From assembly GCA_026770615.1 (NCBI GenBank), contig MU631343.1:1-18518 (forward strand): DNA of 18,518 bases, written 5' to 3'. The notes under the pieces are model-generated. The model ran no database searches. It was not told the origin of the DNA and saw only the letters and a program-made list of their open reading frames with translations. The position numbers and the translations under genes are program-made. Positions 1 to 8,794 of the stretch are shown here, one piece after another; the first letter of the stretch is position 1, and every line of letters starts with the position of its first letter. The DNA is from Pavlovales sp. CCMP2436. Taxonomy: Eukaryota; Haptophyta; Pavlovophyceae; Pavlovales.

Positions 1-26
1 AAAAGAAAAGAAGTACATATGTTTAC

Positions 27-70
27 TAATCTCTGCGCTCTTACGAGACGTATCGATGCTCGCAACTCAT
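27..70 (-). pseudogene. Partial copy (3' end plus donor) of the exon at 295-384
   Basis: On the minus strand these 44 bases match the last 44 bases of the exon at 295-338 with a few substitutions. They keep its reading frame (ELRASIRLVRAQRL against ELRASMRLVRAQHL). The copy ends in a usable 5' splice site (TTA|GTAAAC) but has no 5' half and no acceptor. It lies 268 bases downstream of the parent in transcriptional direction. This is the same arrangement seen repeatedly in the kinase gene at the other end of the window. Confidence 0.75.
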
Positions 71-81
71 GTATACGTATA

Positions 82-100
82 TATGTATGTATACATACAT

Positions 101-138
<38 letters not shown>

Positions 139-190
139 CAGTACAAAGTCCGTAAGTTTTCAAAATCCCAAATATCGGACCCCGACACTG

Positions 191-224
<34 letters not shown>
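82..224. repeat. CATA / TA microsatellites
   Basis: A CATA-type tetranucleotide run passes into (TA)n around 111-136, and a second (TA)n run lies at about 193-224. Together they fill most of the space between the exon at 295-384 and its partial copy. Read on the minus strand this would be intron sequence. Confidence 0.9.
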
Positions 225-230
<6 letters not shown>

Positions 231-294
231 TAGATATCACGTGTGTATGTGTGCGGAGGGGGAGCAGGTTTTATGATTATTATTATTTATATAC

Positions 295-384
295 CAAGTG
301 CTGCGCCCGTACAAGACGCATCGACGCTCGCAACTCATCGGCGGAGGCTTCCTCAAAGTGACGGTCGCCCCACTCATCCATCAC
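295..384 (-). CDS. Single internal exon of an unrecognised minus-strand gene
   Basis: A 90-base, phase-0 exon of 30 codons. It follows a C-rich pyrimidine tract ending in CCCCAG and ends at CACTTG|GTATAT. The encoded segment begins VMDEWGDRHFEEAS and ends RLVRAQHL, a charged, probably helical stretch. I do not recognise the family. A diverged copy of its 3' end with conserved frame lies downstream, which supports the exon being real. A MITE (430-596) lies in the intron just upstream. I could not identify the neighbouring exons. The gene may end to the left of the window. Confidence 0.6.
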
Positions 385-429
385 CTGGGGGGAGGGGGGG
401 GGGTGACGGGGTGGTGAGGTGGGTGCATA

Positions 430-596
430 CAGGGGATCGCGGGCAATAAGAACGGCGGGTTTTGAGGCCGAGGCTGAGTTTCTTAGCAAATTACATACAA
501 ACAATGGTTAAATTTTGGTTTAAATTACTACTAAAGGGCTAAAAAATGAGGCTCAGTTTCTTAACACGACGGTTTCTTATTGCCCGCGATCCCATG
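430..596. mobile_element. MITE copy 1, 167 bp, TA target duplication
   Basis: Terminal inverted repeats start CAGGGGATCGCGGGCAATAA on the left and mirror this on the right, with TA on both sides (428-429 and 597-598). The interior is AT-rich and has no ORF. It includes the motif ACATACAAACAATG. A second, diverged copy in the opposite orientation lies at 17626-17789. TA duplication with short TIRs suits a non-autonomous element mobilised by a Tc1/mariner-like transposase, but no transposase is present here. Confidence 0.88.
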
Positions 597-755
597 TAGT
601 GACAATGAAAACGCTGAAAAGATATGAACTGCAGATCTCATGAAAGCCACCACCACCCGCCAGCGCTAGAGGGTGTGTTGAGAGGTCATCATGAAATAGC
701 ACAAGATAGGAAGATGTCTTATGTTACGAGGACGGGGATCGGAAGCTGCCCCACA

Positions 756-886
756 CGTGTATGCGTGTGTAAATATCTAAAAGTACGTCCATCCCATGAC
801 AGGTCTCCACCAGACCCAAGTGTTAAAAAAAACACTCGGATCAAGGGTGGACTTTTGCAGCGCACACGGATACCGTCCCCAAGGCT
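756..886 (+). repeat. Diverged copy of the dispersed TATA-like repeat
   Basis: It contains GTGTGTAAATATCTAAAAG, then GTACGTCC, GGTCTCC and finally GCACACGGATACCGTCC. These modules occur in the same order in the copies at 3376-3490, 5943-6090 and 17097-17207 (minus). The match is patchy, so the boundaries are approximate. Confidence 0.5.
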
Positions 887-933
887 CGAGAAAATACACG
901 GGTCAAGGGACCTTTGCAGAGCACGCGGAAATG
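835..933 (+). repeat. Two-copy direct repeat, about 61-bp period
   Basis: CACTCGGATCAAGG followed by GGACTTTTGCAGCGCACACGG recurs about 61 bases later as CACGGGTCAAGG followed by GACCTTTGCAGAGCACGCGG. The copies are diverged. Nothing coding is evident. Confidence 0.7.
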
Positions 934-1055
934 TATTAGCGCTTGAGCGCGCTGGCCCCGATCGCTGCCCTGCGGGGGAACACGACAAACAGCAACCAGC
1001 AGATCATCTCCCTAAACGCCCTTGCCCGGGCACACTACCGGAGATCCATCGGCAC

Positions 1056-1361
1056 GCGCGGTGGCGCCCAAGCCAGCGCAGCCGACTAAGGCACGCAGCA
1101 GGCAATGGGCGACGCGGCGCTCAGACCAGCACAACATTCAGAACAGTCAGACGCCAGCTTGAATACCTATCATAAATATAACTTGTAGGGATGTAAGCTG
1201 GTGTCTGAGCGCGGTGGCGCCCAAGCCAGCGCAGCCGACTAAGGCACGCAGCAGGCAATGGGCGACGCGGCGCTCAGACCAGCACAACATTCAGAACAGT
1301 CAGACGCCAGCTTGAATACCTATCATAAATATAACTTGTAGGGATGTAAGCTGGTGTCTGA
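1056..1361 (+). repeat. Exact tandem duplication of a 153-bp unit
   Basis: 1056-1208 and 1209-1361 read identically by eye from GCGCGGTGGCGCCCAAGCC to GGTGTCTGA. Each unit contains the complete left arm, the loop and the first ~15 bases of the right arm of the hairpin described for 1243-1418. The lack of divergence implies a recent duplication. Confidence 0.93.
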
Positions 1362-1418
1362 CTATCCTGGAAGGTATGCTGGTCTGAGTGCTGCGTCAAC
1401 CATTGCCTGCTGCGTGCC
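1243..1418. repeat. Long imperfect hairpin (foldback), 72-base arms, 31-base loop
   Basis: The left arm 1243-1315 (GGCACGCAGCAGGCAATG... to ...CAGACGCCAGCTTGA) is the imperfect reverse complement of the right arm 1347-1418. The AT-rich loop contains CATAAATATAACTTG. A second complete left arm lies at 1090-1162. It may be a foldback or MITE-like element, or a small-RNA precursor. No target duplication is obvious. Confidence 0.85.
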
Positions 1419-2635
1419 GTATATATATTGGGCCCGCCGGCCGCAGATCCACTTCCCTACCCGGATCCCACATTCGTTGAAAAAGTTTTAAAATTTAGAG
1501 TTCACGATGGCGAAAGAGAAGATCAGCTGTTTAGAGTTCATGTTCGTTCGTTGATCATGCACATGGTCGCACGAATGTCAGGCCGAGCCGTTGGTGCCGA
1601 TCAGGTTTGGCGCATGCGACGTTGCAGATGTGTGCGGTCTGGCATTCACCTTCGTTGTGTATCTGATAGGCGTTGTGTGCTGCCGGCACCGTTTGACCCT
1701 TTGATGGTTTGATGGTTTGATGGTTTTGATGTTCCAGTGATCCAGTGACCCGGCGATTTGGTGATTCAGTGTTTCAGTGTGACATTGTTTCAGTGTTTAG
1801 AGGTTTGGCTCTTGTTTGTGTACCACGCACACGCACAACGCCGTCACACAGCTGACAACACAGAATCGCACAGTCAAACAGTCAAGCAGCCAAACGCCAC
1901 GCTCGATCGGCACTGACGTTGGCAGACTGCACGCTTATTGCGCGCGGTACGCGATCGGATGGGCACGGGCATACGGGCATTACAGGGTTTGGGTGGGGGT
2001 TATGTATGGGGTTAACCCCCCCCCTCCCCCTCTTCATCCTCGAGCCCCCACCTAAAACTAACCCTGAGCGAACCTTAATCATGCAATCCCCGTCTGGACT
2101 CGCATGGGCCTGTGTGTCATAGCTGCACCACATCTGCCGCAGGCGAAGGACATGTGTGTGTGTGTGTCTTGGTGTGTGTGTCTTGGTGTGTGTATCATCA
2201 TTGTAATATTATGTCATGACCTATTTAAATCGGTGTGCAACCTGTGCCTCCCAATGCCTGACGTAATCTGCATAGTGCCACCCCCCTCCCCCCCCCATCT
2301 TAACCCACCGCTGTCTTATCCGCCCCAATAGGTCTCAAGTGGTCTTGAGAAGTCTTTTGAGCTTTCACGAGACCTCGCGGTCTTTGCAGGGCGGTAAATC
2401 ACGGCTACGATATCACACAGCCCGCAGGATCTGAAGGATACCTCAAAATTGAATCCTGCTACGCTGATGAAACTGCGGCGGGTTGGGACTGACTTCGTGC
2501 CCTCTCCCAGTCCTTCTCCCAGTATATCTGTGTCTGATCTGATCAGCGGCGGGGACGGTATCCGGGTGCCCGGGACTGGGAAGAGAGGGACAATCGACAA
2601 CTCTCGACTGGCACGCTGACCGACCTCCACTGCAT
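1419..2635. other. No gene recognised; simple repeats only
   Basis: The stretch holds a GATGGTTT run (about 1701-1732), CAGTG/TTTCAG-rich sequence to 1800 and a TG-rich run with TCTTGG interruptions (2153-2198). C-rich tracts lie at 2013-2035 and 2280-2300. An open frame covers 1428-1712 but has no recognisable domain and an ambiguous composition, so I do not call it. Confidence 0.6.
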
Positions 2636-2678
2636 CCCCCCCCCCCCCCCCCCCCCTCCCCCCCAGTCTCTCTCCCAG
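2636..2678 (+). promoter_or_regulatory. Poly-C pyrimidine tract and 3' splice site
   Basis: A run of about 21 C, then T and more C, leads into CCCCAG and then TCTCTCCCAG at 2677-2678. It directly precedes the coding-looking block that starts at 2679. Homopolymeric C in place of a U-rich tract recurs before other exons in this window. Confidence 0.55.
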
Positions 2679-3364
2679 CATGTTGGGCCCGCTGTACCGC
2701 GTGGAGCTGAGCACTGCTGGGCGCGGTGCCGCCTGCGTGGTATTCACGTCCAGTCGCGAGCGTGCAGCCGTGCTGCGCGCGGCGCTGGCCGAGATGAGCC
2801 CGGACGCCAACACCGCGGAATGTGTGCACCACTGCGTGTACACCAAAATGTTTGCTTTGGCTGAGGAGTGCGAGGAGCTTCCCCAGGTTGCGCGGGTGTT
2901 CGAAGAACTGCTCATGCTCGGCGAGGGGGCTATCGATGGGCGCTGCAAGCTGCACAGGCTGTTCTGCGGGTTGGTCGAGAACATGTCTGGGTTTACGAGC
3001 TGCGATGGCGCGCACTGCGTGTCTGCTTCTCTCTACAACCACAAGGACAGGAAATCTGCCGACAGGTACTTTATGTACTATCCCATTGCTGTCTGCTGCC
3101 GGCTGCCCAGACTGCCTGCTCCACCTTCCCCCCTTCCCCCCAGCCCAGCCAACAACTTACCCGCCCGCCCGCTCCCCCACCCCCCAATATCTAACCCCCC
3201 TAGTCTTTTCGAGCGGATCGTTCAGAGCATCAACGGCGGCGACACGCCTTCGACTGGGGCTCGCTCCCGGCAAACGTCGACCTGGACGTCGTATACCAGG
3301 GGACAATCTACAAGCTACGGCAACACATTGGACGAAGACCCCAGCGCCAAGGTGTCATTTCACC
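2679..3364 (+). CDS. Unrecognised gene, at least two exons, apparent frame break
   Basis: The first exon (2679-3065) encodes a well-behaved, Cys- and Leu-rich segment starting MLGPLYRVELSTAG. It contains CVHHCVYTKMFALAEECEE and ends at SADR, followed by a strong donor (GACAG|GTACTT). It may be internal, because the preceding frame is open through the acceptor. A C-rich intron ends CCCCCCTAG at 3203. The second exon continues in frame as SLFERIVQSINGGD. Near 3245 the plausible coding frame then changes to FDWGSLPANVDLDVVYQG and GTIYKLRQHIGRRPQRQGVI, up to a possible donor (CACC|GTACGT). The shift could be decay, an assembly error or a missed micro-intron. I recognise no family. Confidence 0.55.
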
Positions 3365-3375
3365 GTACGTGGACA

Positions 3376-3490
3376 GTACGCGTGCAAATACCTATAAAAA
3401 CGTCCGGCCCCGTAAAACGGTCTCCCAGTCTCCCAGTGGTGCAGCAACACCACACTGTTAGCCTAGGACCGTTCACGAGCACACGGATAG
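3376..3490 (+). repeat. Dispersed TATAAAA-containing repeat, copy A
   Basis: The modules are CAGTACGCGTGCAAATACC, TATAAAAACGTCCGGCCCCG, CTCCCAGTCTCCCAGTGGTG, then CCTAGGACCGTTC and GAGCACACGGATA. The minus strand of 17097-17207 carries the same modules in the same order with high similarity. Shorter copies lie at 5943-6090, 756-886 and 15703-15765. It has no coding capacity and no visible TIR. A SINE or introner-like element are possibilities. Confidence 0.8.
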
Positions 3491-3789
3491 CGTCATCATC
3501 CCCTCGTCGTCATCATCCCCCCCCCCCTGCTTGCCGGATTTGTTCTACTACTGTAGGTATGTGTGCGCGTGCGCGTGTGAGCGGTGCGTGCCTGTTGCTT
3601 CCCACGACGCGATACGTGCGCAGTCGCACCGAGCCGGCACGCGGGCATTCATCAGCACGCGCCCATTGCCGGACGGCCGCGGCGCGGAGCAAGTCTCCTA
3701 GGCCTACTGCGTTAGCCCAAGGGGCTTAGCCTGGAGGCGTTTTGGCCTCGGCGTCGTGTGTGTTTGAGCCGTTAGCCCGTATCTGATTT

Positions 3790-4585
3790 TCACCCCAGTA
3801 AAACCCCACTGTGAAAAACTATTGCTCTTTTCAAATGGTCGAAGCGATGACGCTAATCGCCGTTAAAAACTGAATTTCATTTGGCGCTATGTAGGCGAGG
3901 TTGCAGTTCTGGGGACGCAGGAGATGCAGGAGACGCAGGGGACGCAGGATGGGAGAGGTTCCTTCGCCCTCTCGTCGCAGGGTGGGGCGAGGCCGGTCGA
4001 ACACGAGGACCACCCGGGACCTCTCTCGGAGCTCGGCGGCGATACATTCAACTCAGTCACTGGCGCACTCGATCTCGACTGAGGTCTCCGTCGCGGGCCC
4101 GGCCGCTGGCGACGAGGCGAGCGCGCAGGATGGGTACTCGGTCGAGACCTCCGCCGCGAACATGGCCGCTGGCGGACACGCGGCGAGCGCGCTGGCGTGT
4201 GCGCACGCAGGCGAGACATCCCTCGTGGGCCTGGCCACTGGCGACGAGGCAAGCGCGCTGGCTAAGGCGGGGCTGGTCGAGACCTCCGCCGCGGGTCTCG
4301 CGACTGTCGGACACGAGGCGAGCGCTCTGGCGGGTGCGCACGCGGGCGAGACATCCCTCATGGGCCTGGCCACTGGCGATGAGACAAGCGCGCTGGCTGT
4401 GGAACGGCCGGTCGCGCGTGCTGACCCTCAGTGAGGCGGGCCAACCGATGGGGATAAAAATACCCTTGGGCCAACAACCCCTTTTGGAAGTTTAGGCCCT
4501 AAATTTAGCAAATATATAAATCTTGCATCATTCCCCATAGCTATAGTATTTTCTTAATTTCCCCAGTGGGGTTTTACTAGGGTGA
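3790..4585. mobile_element. TIR-bounded element, ~796 bp, carrying a coding-like minisatellite
   Basis: TCACCCCAGTAAAACCCCAC at 3790 is mirrored by GTGGGGTTTTACTAGGGTGA ending at 4585, giving inverted termini of about 22 bases. No target duplication is clear. Inside, a plus frame (3901-4434, 177 codons) is open. It begins with a GGAGACGCAGG microsatellite and continues through the minisatellite described separately. No transposase motif is present, so this looks non-autonomous. Confidence 0.75.
4081..4431 (+). repeat. Alternating 69/66-bp minisatellite, open reading frame kept
   Basis: Five units of 60, 69, 66, 69 and 66 bases encode variants of ETSxxGLAxGxEASALAxA. Units 2 and 4 resemble each other (VETSAA...), as do units 3 and 5 (GETSL...GLATGDE). 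The array is therefore two dimers of 135 bp with a shorter leading unit. All unit lengths are multiples of three and no stop interrupts the frame. The encoded protein would be low-complexity, Ala-rich and acidic; whether it is expressed is unknown. Confidence 0.8.
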
Positions 4586-5690
4586 CCGGGCTTGAATTGC
4601 AGTTAGTTTAGTTAGTCTTACTCTTATGATTTCACCGGGCGCTTAGTATGAATTAAGTAGTAGTCTTATTCATGTAGAACCAAATTTTATTTAGTGTCGA
4701 CAAAAATGTCAAAAGTACGCGTAATATATTAGTATAGAGGAGTTTGGGCTGGCGGTACGTTTTAAGTTTAAGTCAAGCTGATCTTAGCGCTCCGACGCAG
4801 GCTCCTACGCTCTACGCCGAAGTGGGAAGCTGATAGAAGTGGTGGATGATGAGGAAACCGAAAACAAAGCGCGCTGGCGTCGCTGCGCAACGCGGGGCCT
4901 CCCGACAGTGCGCGAGCAAGCGAGTCCATTAGTGATCCCACCGGTGACGTATCGCTGGGAAGCGTTGGGGTTTTGAATGTCGATAAACGCGTAATATATA
5001 CTATGATGGAGTTTTGACAAATAAATCAGCGCGTAGTGTTGAAACCATACGACAATATAAAGTGTAACCTGTATAATATATGTTGCATATAGTACCCAAA
5101 CTATTTAGCCCGTGTGACCTAGATTAAATGTGTAGCCTGTAGCCTGTGTAATAACATACATAATCCTAATTTGTAATATGTTCACCGCAGAGATTATAAC
5201 TAACTTCATCGTAACATCGCGGCGGGGCGAGGGAAGCATAAAAGTGCCTGCACGTTACGCGTCGCAGGCACATGCGCGCTGCAAGAAAGCCCTCCAGACG
5301 CGTACCGTAGCACCTTGGTATTTTGAAGTAAGTTCTAGGTTAAATTGTTATTGGTAATTTGCTAATGTATTGTGCTGGCCAGCGCTCGAGAATTCGGCGC
5401 AGTGTTTGAGAGCGTGGCAGATTTTGTTAAAACATAAATCGACAAATATCCTCCAGGCCAACTTACAGTAGCCTAATGTATATATAGCCTTCTTGATATC
5501 TTGATATATACAAGAAGACACCCCTTTAATTATAAAACCACCGGCCCAACGTATATTGGATGGTTTGTTACCGTACATATTTAGTCACGGGGGGGGTTCG
5601 TTCGGCCTTGGCACTGTCCAGATATGGCCAGTACATTACAACATATTTTCACAATATTGCCAGTAAAGTTTTTTTTAAATACACATCATC
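4586..5690. other. AT-rich region without a recognised gene
   Basis: It has many stop codons in all frames. Two diverged direct repeats contain CGCGTAATATA and GGAGTTT (about 4696-4746 and 4979-5018). I see no domain, RNA gene or TIR. Confidence 0.65.
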
Positions 5691-5692
5691 AG

Positions 5693-5767
5693 ATCGAGAT
5701 GGGCCCCATCTCGGGTATCACCGCCGTGGCCGCGGTCCCGAGGTCGGACTTCCCGGTGAAGCGCGAG
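5693..5767 (+). CDS. Possible short exon
   Basis: It is preceded by a T-rich tract and ATCATCAG and followed by CGCGA|GTGAGA. The open codons read IEMGPISGITAVAAVPRSDF followed by PVKR. The GC-rich, coding-like island in AT-rich surroundings supports an exon. There is no homologue I recognise and no partner exon is identified, so confidence is low. Confidence 0.3.
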
Positions 5768-5942
5768 TGAGAAACGACCCCCGTGCACGGGCTTCCGTAT
5801 TTTGACTTTTGAATTTTCACCAGCGGGCACGCAGCCCTATTCAAGACTGCCGGGACGTGTAGACCGCCGCACCTGTCCTGTTGAGACCGGACTTCACTGG
5901 TACCGGAATATGCTCTTTGAACTCTCAGCAGGGGGGTACTCC

Positions 5943-6090
5943 CAGTACGCGTGTGAATATCTATAAAATCGTCCGGTCCCGTTTGCGGTCTCAAAGGTAA
6001 AAATGGGACCAGCTCCCGAGACCCCGGATACCGTCCTCCCCGCTAAGACTGATCAGACACACGAATGTCGAGGACAATCGACTTGCGCGC
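5943..6090 (+). repeat. Dispersed TATAAAA-containing repeat, copy B
   Basis: It starts CAGTACGCGTGTGAATATCT then ATAAAATCGTCCGGTCCCG, and includes ACCCCGGATACCGTCC. A downstream block, GGACAATCGAC...GCTGACAACCTC...CTGCAT, recurs at 2589-2634. The block around 2535-2575 is related to 6020-6064 in inverted orientation, so copies are rearranged mosaics. Confidence 0.65.
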
Positions 6091-6135
6091 TGACAACCTC
6101 TGCTGCATTTCGCTCGTCTCGAAATGCGGCTCGCC

Positions 6136-6199
6136 TGCACATGCACCGCACCTACTGCACATAATGCATGCACATGCACCGCACCTACAGCACATAATA
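6136..6199 (+). repeat. 33-bp tandem repeat, two copies
   Basis: The unit TGCACATGCACCGCACCTAC followed by TGCACATAATGCA occurs at 6136-6168 and again, nearly complete, at 6169-6199, with one visible substitution. Confidence 0.9.
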
Positions 6200-6322
6200 C
6201 AGGCAGAGAAAATGAACTTCTGCGCCAGCCCACTTCCCCCTCCCCCCCCCACCCTCTCCTTGCTTGTTAGTTTTGCTTGCGCTGCTATTGGCCAGAAGTT
6301 GGGTCGCTTACTGTGGTCTAGG

Positions 6323-7210
6323 TCATTCCCCATGCATGGGGTCATCCGGGTCTATATTCGGTCTGTATAGCCTGAGGGCCTTCTTAACCTCCACCGGGAG
6401 GCCAATTGCTAGTGTGATTGCCGCCTCCCGTATTTGTACGGCTGCGTTCCAGCTGGCTGGTCGCCCTGAGCTCTTTAGCGCCGCATAAATCAGGCAGTTT
6501 CCGTCGCCATTCACGTGTTCTGGGGCTAGCGCAACTGACGCCAACGGGCTGTTTAAGTTGCCGGCCGGGGCTCGCATCGGTTGCGCTGTGATGTCTAGGT
6601 CGTCCCCCACTGTCACTTGGTGGTTGCTGGTTTTCTGCTCTATTTTCTTGCATGGGTGGTCGCGGGAGGTTCTGGCTAGGCAGGCGTTTTGTGCCGGGTT
6701 TTTTTTCAGGGTAATTGGCCTTTTTGTGTGGCGGCGCTTTTGGATGGCTTTGGCTGGCGGGGCGTTTGCGTATGGGGCTGCTAGGTTGCCAGCGCTGGGT
6801 TGGGATGCTGCTCGGCGTCGTGGCTGTCCATTCGGTCTGGCGAAGGGCTGTGTTGGTGGGCTTGGTGTGGCCGACGGGCGATCGCTTGGGGTGGGTGGGT
6901 TTGGCGTGTGCGAGTCATCTTGGCTCGATGTAGGGTGATCGGGGGTTTGGGATGGGGTCTGACTGGTGGGTCTTGGGTCTTCTTCTTCCATTTCTGAGTG
7001 GTTGTCATCCTGTTTCGTCTTGCTCTCGATGGCGGCCTGCCTTTCGGCGGTCTGGGATGCCCACATTGCGATTCGGTACTTTTGCACCTCGTAGTTGGAG
7101 ATTCCATCTGACGTGGCTGCAGCCATGGATTTTATCGCCTCTTCGCGCAGTTGGTGCATCGCTATGATGTACGCTAGAAGTTGGTGCGGGCTGGATGCCC
7201 CGGTGCACAT
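6323..7210 (-). CDS. ORF with OTU-type cysteine protease motif, C-terminally truncated
   Basis: The 295-codon frame has four parts. Residues 1-65 are a helical N-terminal block, 66-125 are acidic then Pro/Ser/Thr-rich, and 126-200 are a basic Arg/Lys-rich region. Near the end, from about residue 231, EHVNGDGNCLIYAAL occurs. D-G-N-C at 236-239 is the catalytic-cysteine signature of OTU deubiquitinase-like proteases. Family members need about another 80-100 residues with a catalytic His. Here the frame stops after only about 55. A neighbouring frame (NDLDHSKRPNFWPIAAQAK) continues plausibly downstream of 6323, so a frameshift is likely. OTU domains are common in eukaryotic retroelement and DNA-transposon proteins, and the disordered basic linker fits that setting. 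A host OTU gene cannot be excluded. Confidence 0.6.
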   Translation of the reverse strand: MCTGASSPHQLLAYIIAMHQLREEAIKSMAAATSDGISNYEVQKYRIAMWASQTAERQAAIESKTKQDDNHSEMEEEDPRPTSQTPSQTPDHPTSSQDDSHTPNPPTPSDRPSATPSPPTQPFARPNGQPRRRAASQPSAGNLAAPYANAPPAKAIQKRRHTKRPITLKKNPAQNACLARTSRDHPCKKIEQKTSNHQVTVGDDLDITAQPMRAPAGNLNSPLASVALAPEHVNGDGNCLIYAALKSSGRPASWNAAVQIREAAITLAIGLPVEVKKALRLYRPNIDPDDPMHGE

Positions 7211-7345
7211 AATAACATATCAGCGGCGCGCGACACTCTGAGCGGGCTCGCGCCTCTTTGTACGTCTCGTTCGCGAAGGAAGCGAGGCTGAAAAGACGCC
7301 CAAAAATAATGGCGTCCTGCACGCACTGTTCCGCGCTCGCAGTGC

Positions 7346-8554
7346 ATGCGTCTCTCTAGGCGGTCGCACACTCACGCTCGCGCGGGCGCGGGCCCGGAAT
7401 GGACAGTTAAATCATTGGACCTATCCGGCGACTTGCTGTGGGCCGCCAGGGCCGTCGCAGCCCGGTCAGCATCAGTCGAAGATCGGTCTGCATGCATGCA
7501 CTTGTGTTGGCCACGACTTGCATGGCGCCAAAAAGAAACGGTTATTTTCCCACCAAACAGCAGAAAACTTTTCATATCTCTGAACGGCTGCGATGCCGAC
7601 CTAGTCGCCGCGGCTCGGCGGCGAGGGCTCTTGGAGGTGCGGCGGTTACGTCGCTCCCGAGCGGCTGATAACGTCGCACGTCGCACGCCGACACCGACGT
7701 GCGCGACCACGGCCGACAAGGTCGCGGCTGAGCTTTGCGTCTCGACGCTGCGCCTCTGCAAGCCTGGACAAGGCATGCAGGTGAAGCCGCGGTATGGGCC
7801 GTTTGGCTGGGCGTACGCCGTTGGGCGGTACGTCGAGGAGCGCGCGCCACGGGAGTGGAACTCGGGCGCGTGCGGAGTGGCTGCGGTGGGCGACGATTGG
7901 ATGGCGAGGTCAATTGGTTTGTGCGCACATCTGGCGAAGGTGCTACCCGATGGCGCCGACTTCGAGATCGTGCCGTGATTCGTGAGCGAGGGGCGCGTGA
8001 TGTTCGTGCTTAACGCTCGCGTTGCCATCGCGCCGCAGCAGCGGCGGGCGGCGGGTGGCAAGCGCCGCGGGGCGGCGGTGGGTGGTAAGCCCCACGTGGG
8101 CGGCATGGGTGCACGCGCGGGCCGGTCAGCCCGCCGGGCAGCGGAGCGCGCCCTGGCGGCTGCGGAGCGCGCCCAGGCGCCTGTGCCCGCGCCCGCTGAC
8201 GCGTTCGCTGAGGCGCCCGCTGAGGCGCCCGCTGACGCGGGGATTGAGGAGCTGGTTGTGCCATCTCCCGTGGCGGACGCGGCAACCGGTGAGGCAGCGG
8301 CTCCTGCCTCTGACGCACCTGCTGACGCGCTTGCTGCCGAGGTTTCGCTGTTGTCGCAGACACTGCAGGTTTTGCTGCCGGCGCTGCCGCTGCACGTTCT
8401 CTTTCAAGCCGCGAGCGAGTCTATCCCAGAGTTTATCACCAGGGTAATCAGTCCACTGGCGAACTGGGTAGGCAAACCCGGCAAACACTCGAGATCGAGC
8501 GATGAGAACAGCAGCAGTGGTGACGACGACGGGAATAGAAACCGGTGGGCTTGA
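7346..8554 (+). pseudogene. Unrecognised gene, left copy, broken by an in-frame TGA
   Basis: One continuous frame runs from about 7346 to the TGA at 8552-8554, interrupted only by TGA at 7976-7978. The inverted copy on the right has TGG (Trp) at that codon. The first part includes KPRYGPFGWAYAVGRYVEER and LCAHLAKVLPDGADFEIVP. Then come an Arg/Ala-rich stretch, a Pro/Ala/Glu repeat (APADA, APAEAPADA) and a hydrophobic segment SLLSQTLQVLLPALPLHVLF. The end is an acidic/Ser tail. The 5' limit is uncertain, because coding character is clear only from about 7560. I recognise no family. Reading the TGA as readthrough or Trp is possible but less likely than decay. Confidence 0.6.
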
Positions 8555-8740
8555 CGCGGTGACGGCAACTTTGGCGAGGACTCTGGCACCTTCGGCAACT
8601 CAACGATATAATTTTTTGTCAGTGATGGGCCTTTAGCGCACAAGGGCAGCTGGAGGTACCTGCGGGCACGGCGGATTCACTCGCGAGAGTGACGTCGTTA
8701 TGAATCGACGATGACGGGTCTCGAGCGAAATAAATTATAA
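7793..8740. repeat. Left arm of ~0.9-kb inverted repeat
   Basis: From GGGCCGTTTGGCTGGGCG to beyond GACGGGTCTCGAGC, this arm is the near-identical reverse complement of 9258-10163. It carries the 3' two-thirds of the gene plus its 3' flank. Differences are scattered substitutions and in-frame length changes in the Pro/Ala repeat. Confidence 0.93.
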
Positions 8741-8794
8741 ATATAGTTTATGTGTGAATTTTAATAACGGCTACTTTCCTCCCGCTTTGCACAG

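Noticed and set aside
624..1175. Plus-strand open frame of 183 codons
   Set aside because: It is composed of repeat modules, the 61-bp repeat and part of the 153-bp hairpin unit. No domain or coding-like composition is evident.
2316..3042. Two long minus-strand frames opposite the 2679-3065 exon
   Set aside because: They run through the poly-C tract as poly-Gly, and the plus frame has clearly better protein character and splice sites.
6136..6199. Repeat-like arrangement considered as CRISPR
   Set aside because: There are only two adjacent copies with no spacers, in a eukaryotic context.
8010..8488. Additional long frames on both strands in the inverted arms
   Set aside because: They are GC-rich shadows of the Ala/Pro/Arg coding frame. 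The same shadows occur in the other arm.
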